Of a stretch of 64,000 nt of DNA, positions 1 to 8,914 are shown in pieces. The notes beneath the pieces are model-generated. The model saw only the letters and a program-made list of their open reading frames with translations, ran no database searches and was not told the DNA's origin. The DNA lies in assembly GCF_001053185.1 (NCBI RefSeq), contig NZ_CSTD01000002.1, positions 503,577-567,576 of the forward strand. The letters run 5' to 3'. The DNA is from Mycobacterium bohemicum DSM 44277. GTDB taxonomy: Bacteria > Actinomycetota > Actinomycetes > Mycobacteriales > Mycobacteriaceae. Position 1 is the first letter of the stretch. Each line of letters opens with the position of its first letter. Made by a program: the position numbers and the translations under genes.

Positions 1-93
1 AAGCCGCTCCAGGTCGACCGGCAACCGGTTGGCGACGACGACGAAGTCGGAATTTCCGAAGCCGGATCGCTTGCGCGGTACCGCGGAAGCCAT
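1..93 (-). CDS. otsA: Trehalose-6-phosphate synthase, N-terminus only (OtsA, GT20)
   Basis: Only the first 31 codons are present; the gene runs off the left edge. The translation contains FVVVANRLPVDLERL, the conserved N-terminal strand and glucose-phosphate-binding loop of GT20 trehalose-6-phosphate synthases, which make trehalose-6-phosphate from UDP- or ADP-glucose and glucose-6-phosphate in the cytoplasm. The ATG directly follows the TAG stop of the small upstream gene, so the two are probably co-transcribed and translationally coupled. The match to mycobacterial OtsA is strong despite the short length. Confidence 0.85.
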   Translation of the reverse strand, partial: MASAVPRKRSGFGNSDFVVVANRLPVDLERL

Positions 94-258
94 CTAGGCG
101 TCGAGCTTCGACGGTCCAATACCGAGCATGGACAGGAACACGCGGCATTCGTCGGCGTCGGTCGCATACGCCGCGACGACCCGCCTCGCCTGGCTTGCCG
201 TGCTGTCGGCGACCGGTTCCACGTCGCCGATTTCCGCAGGATCAGATTTGGTAGGCAT
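94..258 (-). CDS. Small conserved mycobacterial protein upstream of otsA
   Basis: A 54-residue acidic protein beginning MPTKSDPAEIGDVEP, with an alanine-rich helix in the middle and the C-terminus FLSMLGIGPSKLDA. No known domain is recognised. Its stop codon abuts the otsA start, and a small gene in this position (Rv3489 in M. tuberculosis, from memory) is typical of mycobacteria, which supports it being real. It is divergent from the ABC transporter pair at 343. Function unknown; a role linked to trehalose synthesis is only suggested by the coupling. Confidence 0.7.
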   Translation of the reverse strand: MPTKSDPAEIGDVEPVADSTASQARRVVAAYATDADECRVFLSMLGIGPSKLDA

Positions 259-342
259 CACACCACTGTAGGCGACGTTTTTGCGCCGCCGCACCCGTCT
301 CACCAGCAAGAGGCGCCTGGGCGTCATGCAGGATGGTAGGCG

Positions 343-1008
343 GTGGATGAGAACTTGGCGTTCGACTTCGTCGACGTCGTCGTCGAGCGCGGCGGGGTGC
401 GGGCCCTCGACGGCCTGTCGGCCGCGATCCCGGGGCGGGGGGTCACGGCGATTTTCGGCCCGTCGGGGTCGGGCAAGTCGACACTGCTGCGGTTGTGCAA
501 TCGCCTGGAGGTGCCGACGAGCGGCCGGGTGTGCTTCCACGGCCGGGACGTCGCCGAGATCGATCCGCTGCGGTTGCGGCGGGTGGTGGGCATGTGCTTC
601 CAGCGCCCGACGCCGTTCCCGGGCACCGTGGCCGACAACCTGCGCGCGGCCGACCCGAACGCCTCCGAGGCGGACATGCGCGCCATGTTGGGACGGGTCG
701 CCCTGACCGGGCCGTGGCTGGACCGGGACGCGACCGCGCTCTCGGGCGGGGAGGCGCAGCGCATGTGCCTGGCCCGCACATTGATGGCGCGGCCGCAGGT
801 GTTGCTGCTGGACGAACCCACCTCCGCCGTCGACGCCGAGGCCGCCGCGGTGATCGAGCGGGCGGTGCGGGACTTGGCCGCCGACGGGATTGCCGCCCTG
901 TGGGTGACGCACGACGCGGCGCAGGTGGAGCGGGCCGCCGACCGGGTCCTGCACATCGAGCGTGGCCGCAGCCTGGGCCTGCGACCGGTCGGGTCGGTGC
1001 CGGGATGA
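343..1008 (+). CDS. fetA: ABC transporter ATP-binding protein, FetA-like
   Basis: A 221-residue ABC ATPase. Walker A GPSGSGKST lies at residues 39-47, the signature LSGGE at 133-137, Walker B VLLLDEPT at 153-160 and the switch His in WVTHD near 191. The only in-frame start is the GTG at 343. Its stop overlaps the ATG of the membrane partner (ATGA), so the two form a tight operon. Pairing with a UPF0014 membrane protein is the hallmark of FetAB-type transporters, described in E. coli as iron exporters; the substrate here is inferred from the family. No solute-binding protein is nearby, consistent with export. Confidence 0.82.
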   Translation: MDENLAFDFVDVVVERGGVRALDGLSAAIPGRGVTAIFGPSGSGKSTLLRLCNRLEVPTSGRVCFHGRDVAEIDPLRLRRVVGMCFQRPTPFPGTVADNLRAADPNASEADMRAMLGRVALTGPWLDRDATALSGGEAQRMCLARTLMARPQVLLLDEPTSAVDAEAAAVIERAVRDLAADGIAALWVTHDAAQVERAADRVLHIERGRSLGLRPVGSVPG

Positions 1009-1826
1009 ACGGCCAGGTCAGCTGGATCGGCCTGGCGACGTCGCTGGTCCTGGTGGCGTTCGCGGCCGCCATCTCGGTGTGGCAGCGGTTGGGCCTTCAG
1101 CGCCAGCTGGTGGGGGCGGCCGCCCGGGCGCTGGCCCAGCTGCTGCTCGTCGGGGGCGCGCTGACGCTGCTCCTGGAGCCCGGCCGGTCGCTGTGGTGGT
1201 CGTGGGCCTGGGTCGCCGCCATGGTGGCCTACGCGGGGGACCTCGCCCGCCGGCGGGCGCCGGAGGTGCCGCGGCTGGCGCCCCTGGCCATCGCGGCGTT
1301 CGCCGCGTCGGCGGTGGTGACCCTGGGCGTGATCTTCGGGCTGCGGGTGTTCCCGCTGCAGGCCCGCACCCTGGTTCCGGTCGCCGGGATGATGATCGGC
1401 AACTCGATGACCGCCATGGTGCTGGTCGCCCGCCGGCTCGTCGACGAGCTGCGCGACAAGCGCGACGAGGTCGAGGCCCGTCTCGCGCTGGGTCAACCGT
1501 CCCGGCTGGCGGCCGCGCCGCACCTGCGGACGGCCCTGCGGTCGGCGATATCCCCGCAGATCGAAACCACCAAGGCGACCGGGCTGGTGTTCCTGCCGGG
1601 CGCCATGACCGGGCTCATCCTCGCCGGGGTGCATCCCGTGCAGGCCGTGTTGGTCCAGGCCGTAGTCATGTTCCTCATCCTCGGGTCGGTCGCCGCCACG
1701 ACCGTCGTCGTCGCGCTCGGCCTGGTCCGCCAGGTGTTCACCCGCGACCACCGGCTGCTCCCGCTCGATCGTCGGCCGGCCGCCAACCCGGCGCGAAACC
1801 GCTTACAGACTCGCCGTAATCTGTAA
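1005..1826 (+). CDS. fetB: UPF0014 membrane permease, FetB-like
   Basis: A 273-residue polytopic protein with about seven hydrophobic segments and the conserved UPF0014 features VPVAGMMIGNSMTA (about residues 125-138) and the cytoplasmic stretch with ISPQIETTKATGLVFLPGAM (about 183-202). The start overlaps the ATPase stop by four bases. It is the membrane half of a FetAB-type transporter. Transport of iron or another metal is inferred from E. coli FetB and is not shown by this sequence. Confidence 0.82.
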   Translation: MNGQVSWIGLATSLVLVAFAAAISVWQRLGLQRQLVGAAARALAQLLLVGGALTLLLEPGRSLWWSWAWVAAMVAYAGDLARRRAPEVPRLAPLAIAAFAASAVVTLGVIFGLRVFPLQARTLVPVAGMMIGNSMTAMVLVARRLVDELRDKRDEVEARLALGQPSRLAAAPHLRTALRSAISPQIETTKATGLVFLPGAMTGLILAGVHPVQAVLVQAVVMFLILGSVAATTVVVALGLVRQVFTRDHRLLPLDRRPAANPARNRLQTRRNL

Positions 1827-1858
1827 ACCAAGTCGGATTCCAAGAGAAGGTGGACGGA

Positions 1859-2794
1859 ATGACACTGTCCGAGCAAGCCCGTTCCGAAGCAGGTTCTGCG
1901 GTGCCCGCCGGCGGCGCCGACGAGCTGGTGAGCTACGAAACCCTCGACGACGGCCGCATCGCCCGGATCTGGCTCAACCGGCCGGAGGCGCACAACGCGC
2001 AGAACCGCGGTCTTCTGGTGCAGCTCGACGAGGCGTTCCTGCGCGCCGAGGCCGACGACACGGTCCGCGTGGTGATTCTGGCGGCGCGCGGTCGCAACTT
2101 CTCCGCGGGCCACGACCTGGGCTCGGAGTTGGCGATCGCCGAGCGCAGCCAGCTTCCGAGCTTCCGCATGAACGGCGGGACCCGCGAGCCGATCATGGAG
2201 AAGGTCTACCTGCAGGAGTGGCATTACTTCTTCCAGAACACCTGTCGCTGGCGGGATCTGCGCAAGATCACGATCGCCCAGGTGCAAGGCAACGCGATCT
2301 CGGCCGGTCTGATGCTGATCTGGGCGTGCGATCTGATCGTCGCCGCCGACAACGCGAAGTTCAGCGATGTGGTCGCCGTGCGCCTGGGCATGCCCGGAGT
2401 CGAATACTATGCCCACCCTTGGGAATTCGGTCCTCGCAAGGCCAAAGAGCTGTTGCTGACCGGGGATTCGCTGGACGCCGACGAGGCCTATCGGCTCGGC
2501 ATGGTGTCCAAGGTGTTCCCAGTCGACGAATTGGCTGACAAGACACTGGAATTCGCGCGGCGCATCGCCGAGCGCCCCACGATGGCGGCGCTGCTCGTCA
2601 AGGACTCCGTCAACGCGGCCTCCGACGCGATGGGCTTCACCGAGGCGTTGCGCCACGCGTTTCACATTCACGAGTTGGGCCACGCGCACTGGGCGGCCCA
2701 CAACGAGAACCGCTACGCGGTCGGCCAGCCGCCCGACGTCGAGGACTGGCGCAACGCCAAGCCCACGCGGGTGGCCCGCCGCGACACTCCGTAG
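1859..2794 (+). CDS. Enoyl-CoA hydratase/isomerase family (crotonase)
   Basis: A 311-residue crotonase. The CoA-binding segment NRPEAHNAQNRGLL, the oxyanion-hole region ARGRNFSAGHDLGSE and the second oxyanion segment QVQGNAISAGLMLIWACDLIVA are all visible. An insertion of about 40 residues after the first oxyanion motif makes it longer than the usual 260 residues. ATG 1859 is preferred over the in-frame GTG at 1850 because AGAAGG ends 8 nt upstream of it. The catalytic Glu positions are not obvious, so hydratase versus other crotonase chemistry is open. It probably acts in fatty-acid or sterol CoA-thioester metabolism. Confidence 0.85.
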   Translation: MTLSEQARSEAGSAVPAGGADELVSYETLDDGRIARIWLNRPEAHNAQNRGLLVQLDEAFLRAEADDTVRVVILAARGRNFSAGHDLGSELAIAERSQLPSFRMNGGTREPIMEKVYLQEWHYFFQNTCRWRDLRKITIAQVQGNAISAGLMLIWACDLIVAADNAKFSDVVAVRLGMPGVEYYAHPWEFGPRKAKELLLTGDSLDADEAYRLGMVSKVFPVDELADKTLEFARRIAERPTMAALLVKDSVNAASDAMGFTEALRHAFHIHELGHAHWAAHNENRYAVGQPPDVEDWRNAKPTRVARRDTP

Positions 2795-2847
2795 CGACTC
2801 ACTGGCCACACCCGTCCCACCCGCCTCCGGTCGAGGCGGTGTCCGAA

Positions 2848-2919
2848 TTGCCCGCCTTCGAGCGACAATCCCCGCAGCACACCCCGCCGGGCCCCCGGTT
2901 GTCGCTCGAAGGCGGGCAA
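2848..2919. repeat. Large intergenic palindrome, copy 1 of 3
   Basis: Perfect 21-bp inverted repeat (arms 2848-2868 and 2899-2919) around a 30-bp loop. The left arm begins TTGCCCGCCTTCGAGCGACA. It lies between two same-strand genes. The arm resembles those at 41800 and 61747 (TGCCCGCCTCATAGCGACA), so it belongs to a dispersed family and is not a unique terminator. There is no T-tract after it. Confidence 0.75.
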
Positions 2920-3004
2920 ACCGTCACCCACCTTGGCCAGAGACCGGAGTGGCCGGTGTGACAGCATGCTAGAACCTGTTTCAGTTCTGGCGTGAGGAGC
3001 TCGA

Positions 3005-3835
3005 GTGCAGCTTGCTTTTGACAACCGGACCTACCTGGTCACCGGCGGTGGCAGCGGAATCGGCAAGGGCGTCGCCGCCGGGCTGGTGGCGGCGGGGGCC
3101 TCGGTCATGATCGTCGGCCGCAACGCCGACCGGCTGTCGGTCGCCGTCGAAGAGATCGAAGCACACAAGCCCGACGGCGCGATCCGCTACGAGCCGGCGG
3201 ACGTCACCAACGAGGACGAGGCCGCGCGGGCGGTGGACGCGGCGACGGCCTGGCACGGGCGGCTGCACGGGGTGGTGCATTGCGCTGGGGGTTCGGAGAC
3301 GATCGGTCCCATCACCCAGATCGACTCGGAGGCGTGGCGGCGCACGATCGACCTCAACGTCAACGGCACGATGTACGTCCTCAAGCATTCGGCGCGCGAG
3401 CTGGTGCGCGGTGGCGGCGGGTCGTTCGTCGGCATCTCCTCGATCGCGGCGAGCAACACCCACCGCTGGTTCGGCGCATACGGGGTCAGCAAGTCGGCCG
3501 TCGACCACATGATGCAGCTGGCCGCCGACGAACTCGGCCCGTCCTGGGTGCGGGTCAACAGCATCCGTCCCGGTCTCATTCGCACGGAACTCGTTGCGGC
3601 CGTGCTGGATTCGCCCGAGTTGAGCGAAGACTACCAAAAGTGCACGCCGCTGCCGCGTGCCGGCGAGGTCGAGGACGTCGCCAACCTCGCGATGTTCCTG
3701 CTGAGCGATGCGGCCGAATGGATCACCGGACAGTGCATCAACGTCGACGGTGGCCATCTCCTGCGCCGCGGGCCCGACTTCTCGGCGATGCTGGAGCAGC
3801 TGTTCGGCGCGGAGGGACTACGCGGGGTCGTCTGA
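3005..3835 (+). CDS. Short-chain dehydrogenase/reductase
   Basis: A classical SDR of 276 residues. The cofactor motif TGGGSGIG is at 13-20, catalytic Ser near 145, Tyr159 and Lys163 (YGVSK), and the C-terminal ITGQCINVDGG is typical of FabG-like oxidoreductases. GTG 3005 follows GAGGAG by about 6 nt. The last 18 bp overlap the convergent dehydrogenase gene at 3818. The neighbouring crotonase and dehydrogenases suggest acyl-CoA or branched-chain metabolism; the substrate is unknown. Confidence 0.85.
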   Translation: MQLAFDNRTYLVTGGGSGIGKGVAAGLVAAGASVMIVGRNADRLSVAVEEIEAHKPDGAIRYEPADVTNEDEAARAVDAATAWHGRLHGVVHCAGGSETIGPITQIDSEAWRRTIDLNVNGTMYVLKHSARELVRGGGGSFVGISSIAASNTHRWFGAYGVSKSAVDHMMQLAADELGPSWVRVNSIRPGLIRTELVAAVLDSPELSEDYQKCTPLPRAGEVEDVANLAMFLLSDAAEWITGQCINVDGGHLLRRGPDFSAMLEQLFGAEGLRGVV

Positions 3836-4711
3836 GCCCAGACCGGCGTCCCGGTCGGCGAGCGTAGACACCGCCGACCAGTCCAAGTCCCCGGCCCCCG
3901 TCGCCACCAGCGTCAGGAAGCGGTCGTGCAGCAGGCTGGCCAGGGGCAGCGGCACCTCGAGCTGCTCGGCGGCGGCGAGAACCAGCCGGACGTCCTTGAA
4001 GCCCAGGCGCGCGGCGAACCCGGCCGGCTCGAACTGCCGCGCTGCGATCAGCCCGCCGTACGTTCGGTACGCCGGCGCCGCGAACAGGGTCGAGGTGAGC
4101 AGGTCGACGTACTGCTGTCGGTCGACACCCGCCTTGGCCACCAGCGCGACGGCCTCGCCGACGCTCTCGATCACCGACGCGATCAGGAAGTTGCCGCTGA
4201 GCTTCACCAGGTTGGCGGTGTGGGGCAGCGCGGACACCACGAAAGTCCGCTGACCGAGGGCCTCGAACAGCGGCGACAGCGGCCGCAGCGTCTCCGGATC
4301 GCCCGCGACGATAACGAAAAGCTGTGCCGCGGCAGCGGCTTCGGGCCTGCCGAACACCGGGGCCGAGACGTACCGCTGGCCGGCGTCCGCATGCGCGGCC
4401 GCCAGCCGCTGCGAGAGGGCGACGCTGATCGTGCTCGACGAGACGTGGGTGGCGCCGGGCCGCAGCGACGCCACCACCCCGCCCTCCCCGAGGGTCACGT
4501 CCTCGACGGCCGAATCGTCGGACAGCATGGTGAATACCACGTCGCCCGAGCACGTTTCGGCGACGGTGCGCGCGGCCGTCGCGCCTTGCCGGGTGAGCGC
4601 CTCGGCCTTTTCGGGGGATCGGTTGTAGACGGTCAGGTGATGACCCGCCTTCATCAGGTTGACCGCCATGCCGCGGCCCATGTTCCCCAGGCCCACAAAT
4701 CCGATGTCCAT
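3818..4711 (-). CDS. NAD(P)-dependent 3-hydroxyisobutyrate dehydrogenase-like protein
   Basis: A 297-residue beta-hydroxyacid dehydrogenase family protein. The Rossmann motif GFVGLGNMG is at residues 4-12; the substrate-binding segment (APVFGRPEAA) and catalytic Lys region (NLVKLSGNFLIA) follow in the family order. ATG 4711 is preceded by AGGGTGG. It is divergent from the SDR at 4776 (64 bp apart) and convergent with the SDR at 3005. The family covers hydroxyisobutyrate, tartronate semialdehyde and other small hydroxyacids, so the substrate is not determined. A second, distinct family member is at 52938. Confidence 0.82.
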   Translation of the reverse strand: MDIGFVGLGNMGRGMAVNLMKAGHHLTVYNRSPEKAEALTRQGATAARTVAETCSGDVVFTMLSDDSAVEDVTLGEGGVVASLRPGATHVSSSTISVALSQRLAAAHADAGQRYVSAPVFGRPEAAAAAQLFVIVAGDPETLRPLSPLFEALGQRTFVVSALPHTANLVKLSGNFLIASVIESVGEAVALVAKAGVDRQQYVDLLTSTLFAAPAYRTYGGLIAARQFEPAGFAARLGFKDVRLVLAAAEQLEVPLPLASLLHDRFLTLVATGAGDLDWSAVSTLADRDAGLGSDDPA

Positions 4712-4775
4712 GTATCCACCCTGCCTCGTCCTGCGATGATGGGCACGCCAACGCGGACAAACACGGGAGAACCAG

Positions 4776-5567
4776 ATGAGGCGACTCGAGGGCAACCGGA
4801 TCCTGGTGACCGGTGCCGCGTCGGGAATCGGGCAGGCCACCGCGCTGCGGTTGCTGGACGAGGGCGCCGTGGTGGTGGCCTCCGACGTCGCCGAAGAGGG
4901 CCTGAGCAGCACCCGTGACCGTGCCGAGGCGGCCGGCACGGCCGACCGCCTCACCACCATGCCGATGGACGTCGCCAACGAGGATTCGGTGATCGACGGC
5001 GTCCGCCGGGCCGGGCAGACGCTCGACGGGCTCGACTCGCTGGTGAACGCCGCCGGCATCCTGCGCGCCGCGAAAACCCACGAGACCAGCCTGGAACTGT
5101 GGAATCGCATCATCGGGGTCAATCTCACGGGCACCTTCCTGGTGGTCCGCGAGGCCCTGCCGGCGCTGCTGGCGAAGTCGGGCAGCGCGATCGTGAACTT
5201 CAGCTCGACCTCGGCCTCGTTCGCGCACCCCTACATGGCGGCGTACGCGGCCAGCAAGGGCGGGATCCAGGCCTTCACCCACTCGCTGGCGCTGGAGTAC
5301 GCGCGTGACGGCCTGCGGGCGGTGTGTGTGGCACCGGGCAGCATCAAGTCGGGCATCACCGACGCGACGGCCGGCTACCTCCCGAAGGACGCCGACTGGT
5401 CGCTCTTCAGCAGGCTGATGCCGGTCCTGCCCACCACCGAGGTATCCAGCGGAACCGGCATGGCCGACCCGTCCGTGGTGGCGGGTGTGGTGGCCATGCT
5501 GTTGTCGAAGGACGGCGCGTTCATCACCGGCACGGAGATCCGCATCGACGGCGGAACCCACGCCTGA
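4776..5567 (+). CDS. Short-chain dehydrogenase/reductase next to cpsA
   Basis: A classical SDR of 263 residues with TGAASGIG at 12-19, NAAG near 92, Ser at about 143-144, Tyr157 and Lys161 (YAASK), and the C-terminal ITGTEIRIDGG. GGGAGA precedes the ATG. The arrangement with a convergent cpsA matches Rv3485c-Rv3484 of M. tuberculosis (from memory). Substrate unknown. Confidence 0.85.
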   Translation: MRRLEGNRILVTGAASGIGQATALRLLDEGAVVVASDVAEEGLSSTRDRAEAAGTADRLTTMPMDVANEDSVIDGVRRAGQTLDGLDSLVNAAGILRAAKTHETSLELWNRIIGVNLTGTFLVVREALPALLAKSGSAIVNFSSTSASFAHPYMAAYAASKGGIQAFTHSLALEYARDGLRAVCVAPGSIKSGITDATAGYLPKDADWSLFSRLMPVLPTTEVSSGTGMADPSVVAGVVAMLLSKDGAFITGTEIRIDGGTHA

Positions 5568-5598
5568 TCAACGCGGCCGGCTCATCGGCGACGACCCG

Positions 5599-7140
5599 CT
5601 AATTGACGCACGGCACCCCGCCGCCGTCGATCGGCTTGCCCTCGTCGGGCGTCGGATACGTCGTGGTCGTCCCGTTGTAGTAGTACGTGTTCGCCTTGCT
5701 CGATGTCGTGGTGGTGGTGGTGGTTTCGTCGGCGGCGGGCAGCGAGAAGTTGGTGTCGACGATGACCCGGATGTGCCCGGGCTCGAGGCTGGGACTGAGC
5801 TGTGGGGGAGTGTCGATTCCCAAGGCGCTGGCGATGTTCTGCGCGTCGGTGTCGGCGCCGATGCCGTACTGGACCGTGGTGGTCGTCGGCTCGCCGGAAT
5901 TGCGGTCGCGAACGGCGCCCGAGGTGTAACCCTGCTTCTTCAGCGCGCCGGCCACCTGGGTGGCCATTCCGCTGATGCTCCCGGCGTTGATCACGTCGAC
6001 GACGGTGGACGGCTTGGGTTTGGCCGCAGTGGTGGCGGGCGCGGTGGACGATGCGGGCGCGCCGATCGCCTCCGCCACCTCCGCCTTGATCGCGGCGGGG
6101 TCGACGATGTTGACGTCCTGGCCGTCGATGTTGTCGTAGCGCACCACGGGCAGCGTGCGGAACTCGATGTCGCCGCCGGCCAGCGCGCCCAACCGCTGGA
6201 TCAAATCTTCGTCCCAGCCCGCCGACAGCACGACGTCCTTGCGGGCCACGGCCATCAGGCTCTTGAGCTTGTCGATGTTGGTGAAGGTGCCCGAATCCTG
6301 CAGTTCCTGCATGACCGATGACAGGAAGGCCTGCTGGCGGTGGGTGCGATCGAGGTCCCCGTTCTCCAGGCCGTGCCGCTGGCGGACGAACGCCAGCGCC
6401 TGCGCGGCATCGAGGCGCTGCCGCCCGGCCGGGAAGTCGGCCCCGGAGTAGGAGTCGTACACGGGGTGGTTCAGGCACACCTCGACTCCACCCAGCGTCT
6501 GGGCCATGTCGTAGAAGCCCGCGAGGTTGACCTCGGCGAAGTAGTCGATCGGAACCCCGGTCAGGGCGCGCACGGCGCGCAGGGTGGCCGCCCGCCCGGC
6601 TTCGCGGCCCTTGGTCTCCAATTCCTTCTGGTCGCTCACGCCCTGGTTTGCCAGCTTCTGCGCGACGTACTGCTTCGTCAGCCCGTACGCCTCTTTGATC
6701 TTGATGTGGTTGTATCCCGGGACCCCGTTGAAGGCGACCCAGTCATCGCGCGGGATCGAGAACGCGACGACCTTGTTGTCGGCTCCGACGTGCACGAGTA
6801 TCAGGGTGTTGGTGTTGTAGCCGCCGTCGTCGGAATCGCCGGCGTGCAGGTGCTTGAGGATGGACCAGGGCAGGTCGTTGCCGTCCTGGTCTTTGCGCGA
6901 GTCCAGCCCGATGAGCAGGATGTTCATGGTGTTGCCGGTGGAGCGCGGGTCTTCCGGGCGCAGGGCGTCGGACACCGTGATGCCGCCCAGCGCGCCGTGC
7001 GCCACGTAATAGCCGGCAGCGGTCATCAGCACCGCCCCCACCGAAACCAGCGCCATGAAGCCGCGCGTCAGCACCTTGCGAAGGCGTGACGGCTGACGAA
7101 CCGCGCGATGACGGCGATGGGCACCGCCGGAGCGTGCCAT
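5599..7140 (-). CDS. cpsA: LytR-CpsA-Psr family cell-wall ligase (CpsA)
   Basis: A 513-residue protein. A basic N-terminus is followed by one membrane helix (about 27-48), an extracytoplasmic LCP domain (about 75-240) with the LIGLDSRKD, IPRDDW and RQRHGLENGDLDRTHRQQ motifs that bind polyprenyl pyrophosphate, and a C-terminal LytR_C domain (about 365-450). The tail is Thr/Ser-rich. LCP proteins join arabinogalactan to peptidoglycan; mycobacterial CpsA also affects phagosome interactions. ATG 7140 has GAGG about 10 nt upstream; an adjacent GTG at 7143 is the alternative start. Confidence 0.9.
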   Translation of the reverse strand: MARSGGAHRRHRAVRQPSRLRKVLTRGFMALVSVGAVLMTAAGYYVAHGALGGITVSDALRPEDPRSTGNTMNILLIGLDSRKDQDGNDLPWSILKHLHAGDSDDGGYNTNTLILVHVGADNKVVAFSIPRDDWVAFNGVPGYNHIKIKEAYGLTKQYVAQKLANQGVSDQKELETKGREAGRAATLRAVRALTGVPIDYFAEVNLAGFYDMAQTLGGVEVCLNHPVYDSYSGADFPAGRQRLDAAQALAFVRQRHGLENGDLDRTHRQQAFLSSVMQELQDSGTFTNIDKLKSLMAVARKDVVLSAGWDEDLIQRLGALAGGDIEFRTLPVVRYDNIDGQDVNIVDPAAIKAEVAEAIGAPASSTAPATTAAKPKPSTVVDVINAGSISGMATQVAGALKKQGYTSGAVRDRNSGEPTTTTVQYGIGADTDAQNIASALGIDTPPQLSPSLEPGHIRVIVDTNFSLPAADETTTTTTTSSKANTYYYNGTTTTYPTPDEGKPIDGGGVPCVN

Positions 7141-7401
7141 CACAAACCTCAGCCCGTTCCCGGTGCATCGGCAGGGACCGCACCGGCTGCGGTTTGCGGC
7201 GATGTCGCGGGACGCATGTTTTCAAGTATGCGGGAGGTTGCCGCAAAGCCCCGAATCGAGAACGTCACGACAAGGTCACCTCCCGGGCGGCCAACACCGG
7301 CGCGCCGGGTCGAGCCGAGCCCTCACAAACCGCCGCCCACCAGCGCATTCTCGCCGGTCGGTGCCGCGCGACCGACCGCGGCGCAGTAGGGTCTTGCAGC
7401 T

Positions 7402-8550
7402 ATGACCGCTGCGAACCCGAACGACGTCCCGCCGTCGCACGCCCGGGTCGAGGTACTCGGCAACATCGGGCCCAACTGGTTCGCCTCGGTGATGGGCACC
7501 GGGATCGTCGCCAGCGCCGCCGCCACCCTTCCCGTCCACCTGGCGGGGCAGCGCGCGTTCGCCCAACTGGTCTGGGTGCTGGCCACCGCGCTGCTCGCGG
7601 TGCTGATCGTGCTGGTCGGTGGTCACTGGGTGCGCCATCCGACGGTCGCGCGCAGGCACGCCCGCAATCCGCAAATGGCGCACTTCTACGGCGCCGCGCC
7701 GATGGCCCTGTTGACGGTGGGTACGGGAGCGGTGCTGGTCGGCCGGGACCTGATCGGTGAACGCGCGGCCGTCGACCTGTGCTGGGTGTTGTGGGCCGGG
7801 GGAACGCTCGGCGGATTGTTCACCGCGGTCAGCATCCCCTTCCTGATGTTCACCCAGCACGACGTCGAGCCCGACGCGGCGTTCGGGGGCTGGTTGATGC
7901 CCGTGGTGCCGCCCATGGTGGCCGCCGCGACCGGCGCGCTGCTGGTGCCGCACACCGCCGCCGGGGCGGGGCGCGAAACCCTCCTCTACGCGTGCTACGC
8001 GATGTTCGGGCTGTCGCTGCTGGCCTCGTTGAACATCATCGCGATGATCTGGAGCCGACTGGTCCTCTACGGCACCTCCGGATCCGCCCGGGTTCCCACG
8101 CTGTGGATCGTGCTGGGGCCGCTCGGCCAGTCGATCACCGCCGTCGGGATCTTGGGGTCCAACGCCGGGCTGGTCGTCAACCACGAGACGGCCGAGGTCA
8201 TGAATGCCTTCGCGGTCGTCTACGGCGTCCCGGTGTGGGGATTCGCGGTGTTGTGGATCGCCCTGGCCACCTCGCTGACGGTGCGCACGCTGCGGCGCGG
8301 CATGCCGTTCGCGCTGACGTGGTGGAGCCTCACGTTCCCCGTCGGCACCTTCGTCACCGGCACCACGCAGCTGGCCGCGCACACCCATCTGCCGGCGTTC
8401 AACGTCGCCGCCGCCGCCGCGTACGTGGGGCTGCTGCTCACCTGGGTCCTGGTGGCGATCCGCACCGCGGGCGGCAGCCTGCGCGGCAATCTATGGAAGC
8501 TGCCGCCGAGCGCCGAGCCGATCAAGGCCAGCAAGCAGCGGGTTTCCTGA
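7402..8550 (+). CDS. TDT/SLAC1-family membrane transporter
   Basis: A 382-residue protein with about ten hydrophobic helices. The opening IGPNWFASVMGTGIVASAAA is characteristic of the tellurite-resistance/dicarboxylate transporter (TDT, Mae1/TehA/SLAC1) superfamily, which carries small anions such as malate or sulfite. Conserved polar points include PFLMFTQHDVEPDAAFGGWL and WWSLTFPVGTFVTGT. It stands alone, with 261 bp of non-coding DNA to the divergent cpsA. The substrate cannot be read from the sequence. Confidence 0.82.
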   Translation: MTAANPNDVPPSHARVEVLGNIGPNWFASVMGTGIVASAAATLPVHLAGQRAFAQLVWVLATALLAVLIVLVGGHWVRHPTVARRHARNPQMAHFYGAAPMALLTVGTGAVLVGRDLIGERAAVDLCWVLWAGGTLGGLFTAVSIPFLMFTQHDVEPDAAFGGWLMPVVPPMVAAATGALLVPHTAAGAGRETLLYACYAMFGLSLLASLNIIAMIWSRLVLYGTSGSARVPTLWIVLGPLGQSITAVGILGSNAGLVVNHETAEVMNAFAVVYGVPVWGFAVLWIALATSLTVRTLRRGMPFALTWWSLTFPVGTFVTGTTQLAAHTHLPAFNVAAAAAYVGLLLTWVLVAIRTAGGSLRGNLWKLPPSAEPIKASKQRVS

Positions 8551-8714
8551 ACTGTTCCCCCGGCCAGAGTCCCTGTGCCGCAACAGCTTTCAGGCGACGG
8601 GTTTGGAGACTGCCGCGACGGGTAGGCCCCAGGGTGGACGGGACGGAGGTGCACCGCGGCTCCGAGCGCCACGGCGGCGGCCCCGATCTCAAAAGCGTCT
8701 GGAAGGGAACAAGC

Positions 8715-8879
8715 ATGCGCGCTGAAGAAGGCGACGAATCCGTCAAAGACTACGCCGCGGAGGGCGCCCAGACCCTCGGCAAGATCAAGGATGCCCAACG
8801 ATCGGGTGGCCGGCTCCGCGGCGTCGCCGAGCGGTTCGCCCGGCTCTGGCGCGGCGAGCACGGCAAACCCGGTAGCTGA
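8715..8879 (+). CDS. Small charged hypothetical protein
   Basis: A 54-residue protein (MRAEEGDESVKDYAAEGAQ start) rich in Glu, Arg, Lys and Gly. AAGGGA a few bases upstream of ATG 8715 gives a strong ribosome site. It has no signal peptide or membrane segment and is predicted to be mostly helical and cytoplasmic. The possible long translation on the other strand lacks a credible start context. Function unknown; the call rests on the ribosome site and coding-like composition. Confidence 0.5.
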   Translation: MRAEEGDESVKDYAAEGAQTLGKIKDAQRSGGRLRGVAERFARLWRGEHGKPGS

Positions 8880-8902
8880 CCTCACCTTTGCGCGCCGGGT
8901 CT

Positions 8903-8914
8903 TACTATCACCTG
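8903..8914 (+). promoter_or_regulatory. -10 element of a probable leaderless hydrolase promoter
   Basis: TACTAT at 8903-8908 fits the mycobacterial TAnnnT -10 element and lies 6 nt before ATG 8915. There is no ribosome-binding sequence between them, so the transcript probably starts at or next to the ATG. Confidence 0.45.

Noticed and set aside
2713-3024. Minus-strand open frame over the palindrome at 2848
   Set aside because: It has no ribosome site, spans a perfect inverted repeat and lacks coding features.
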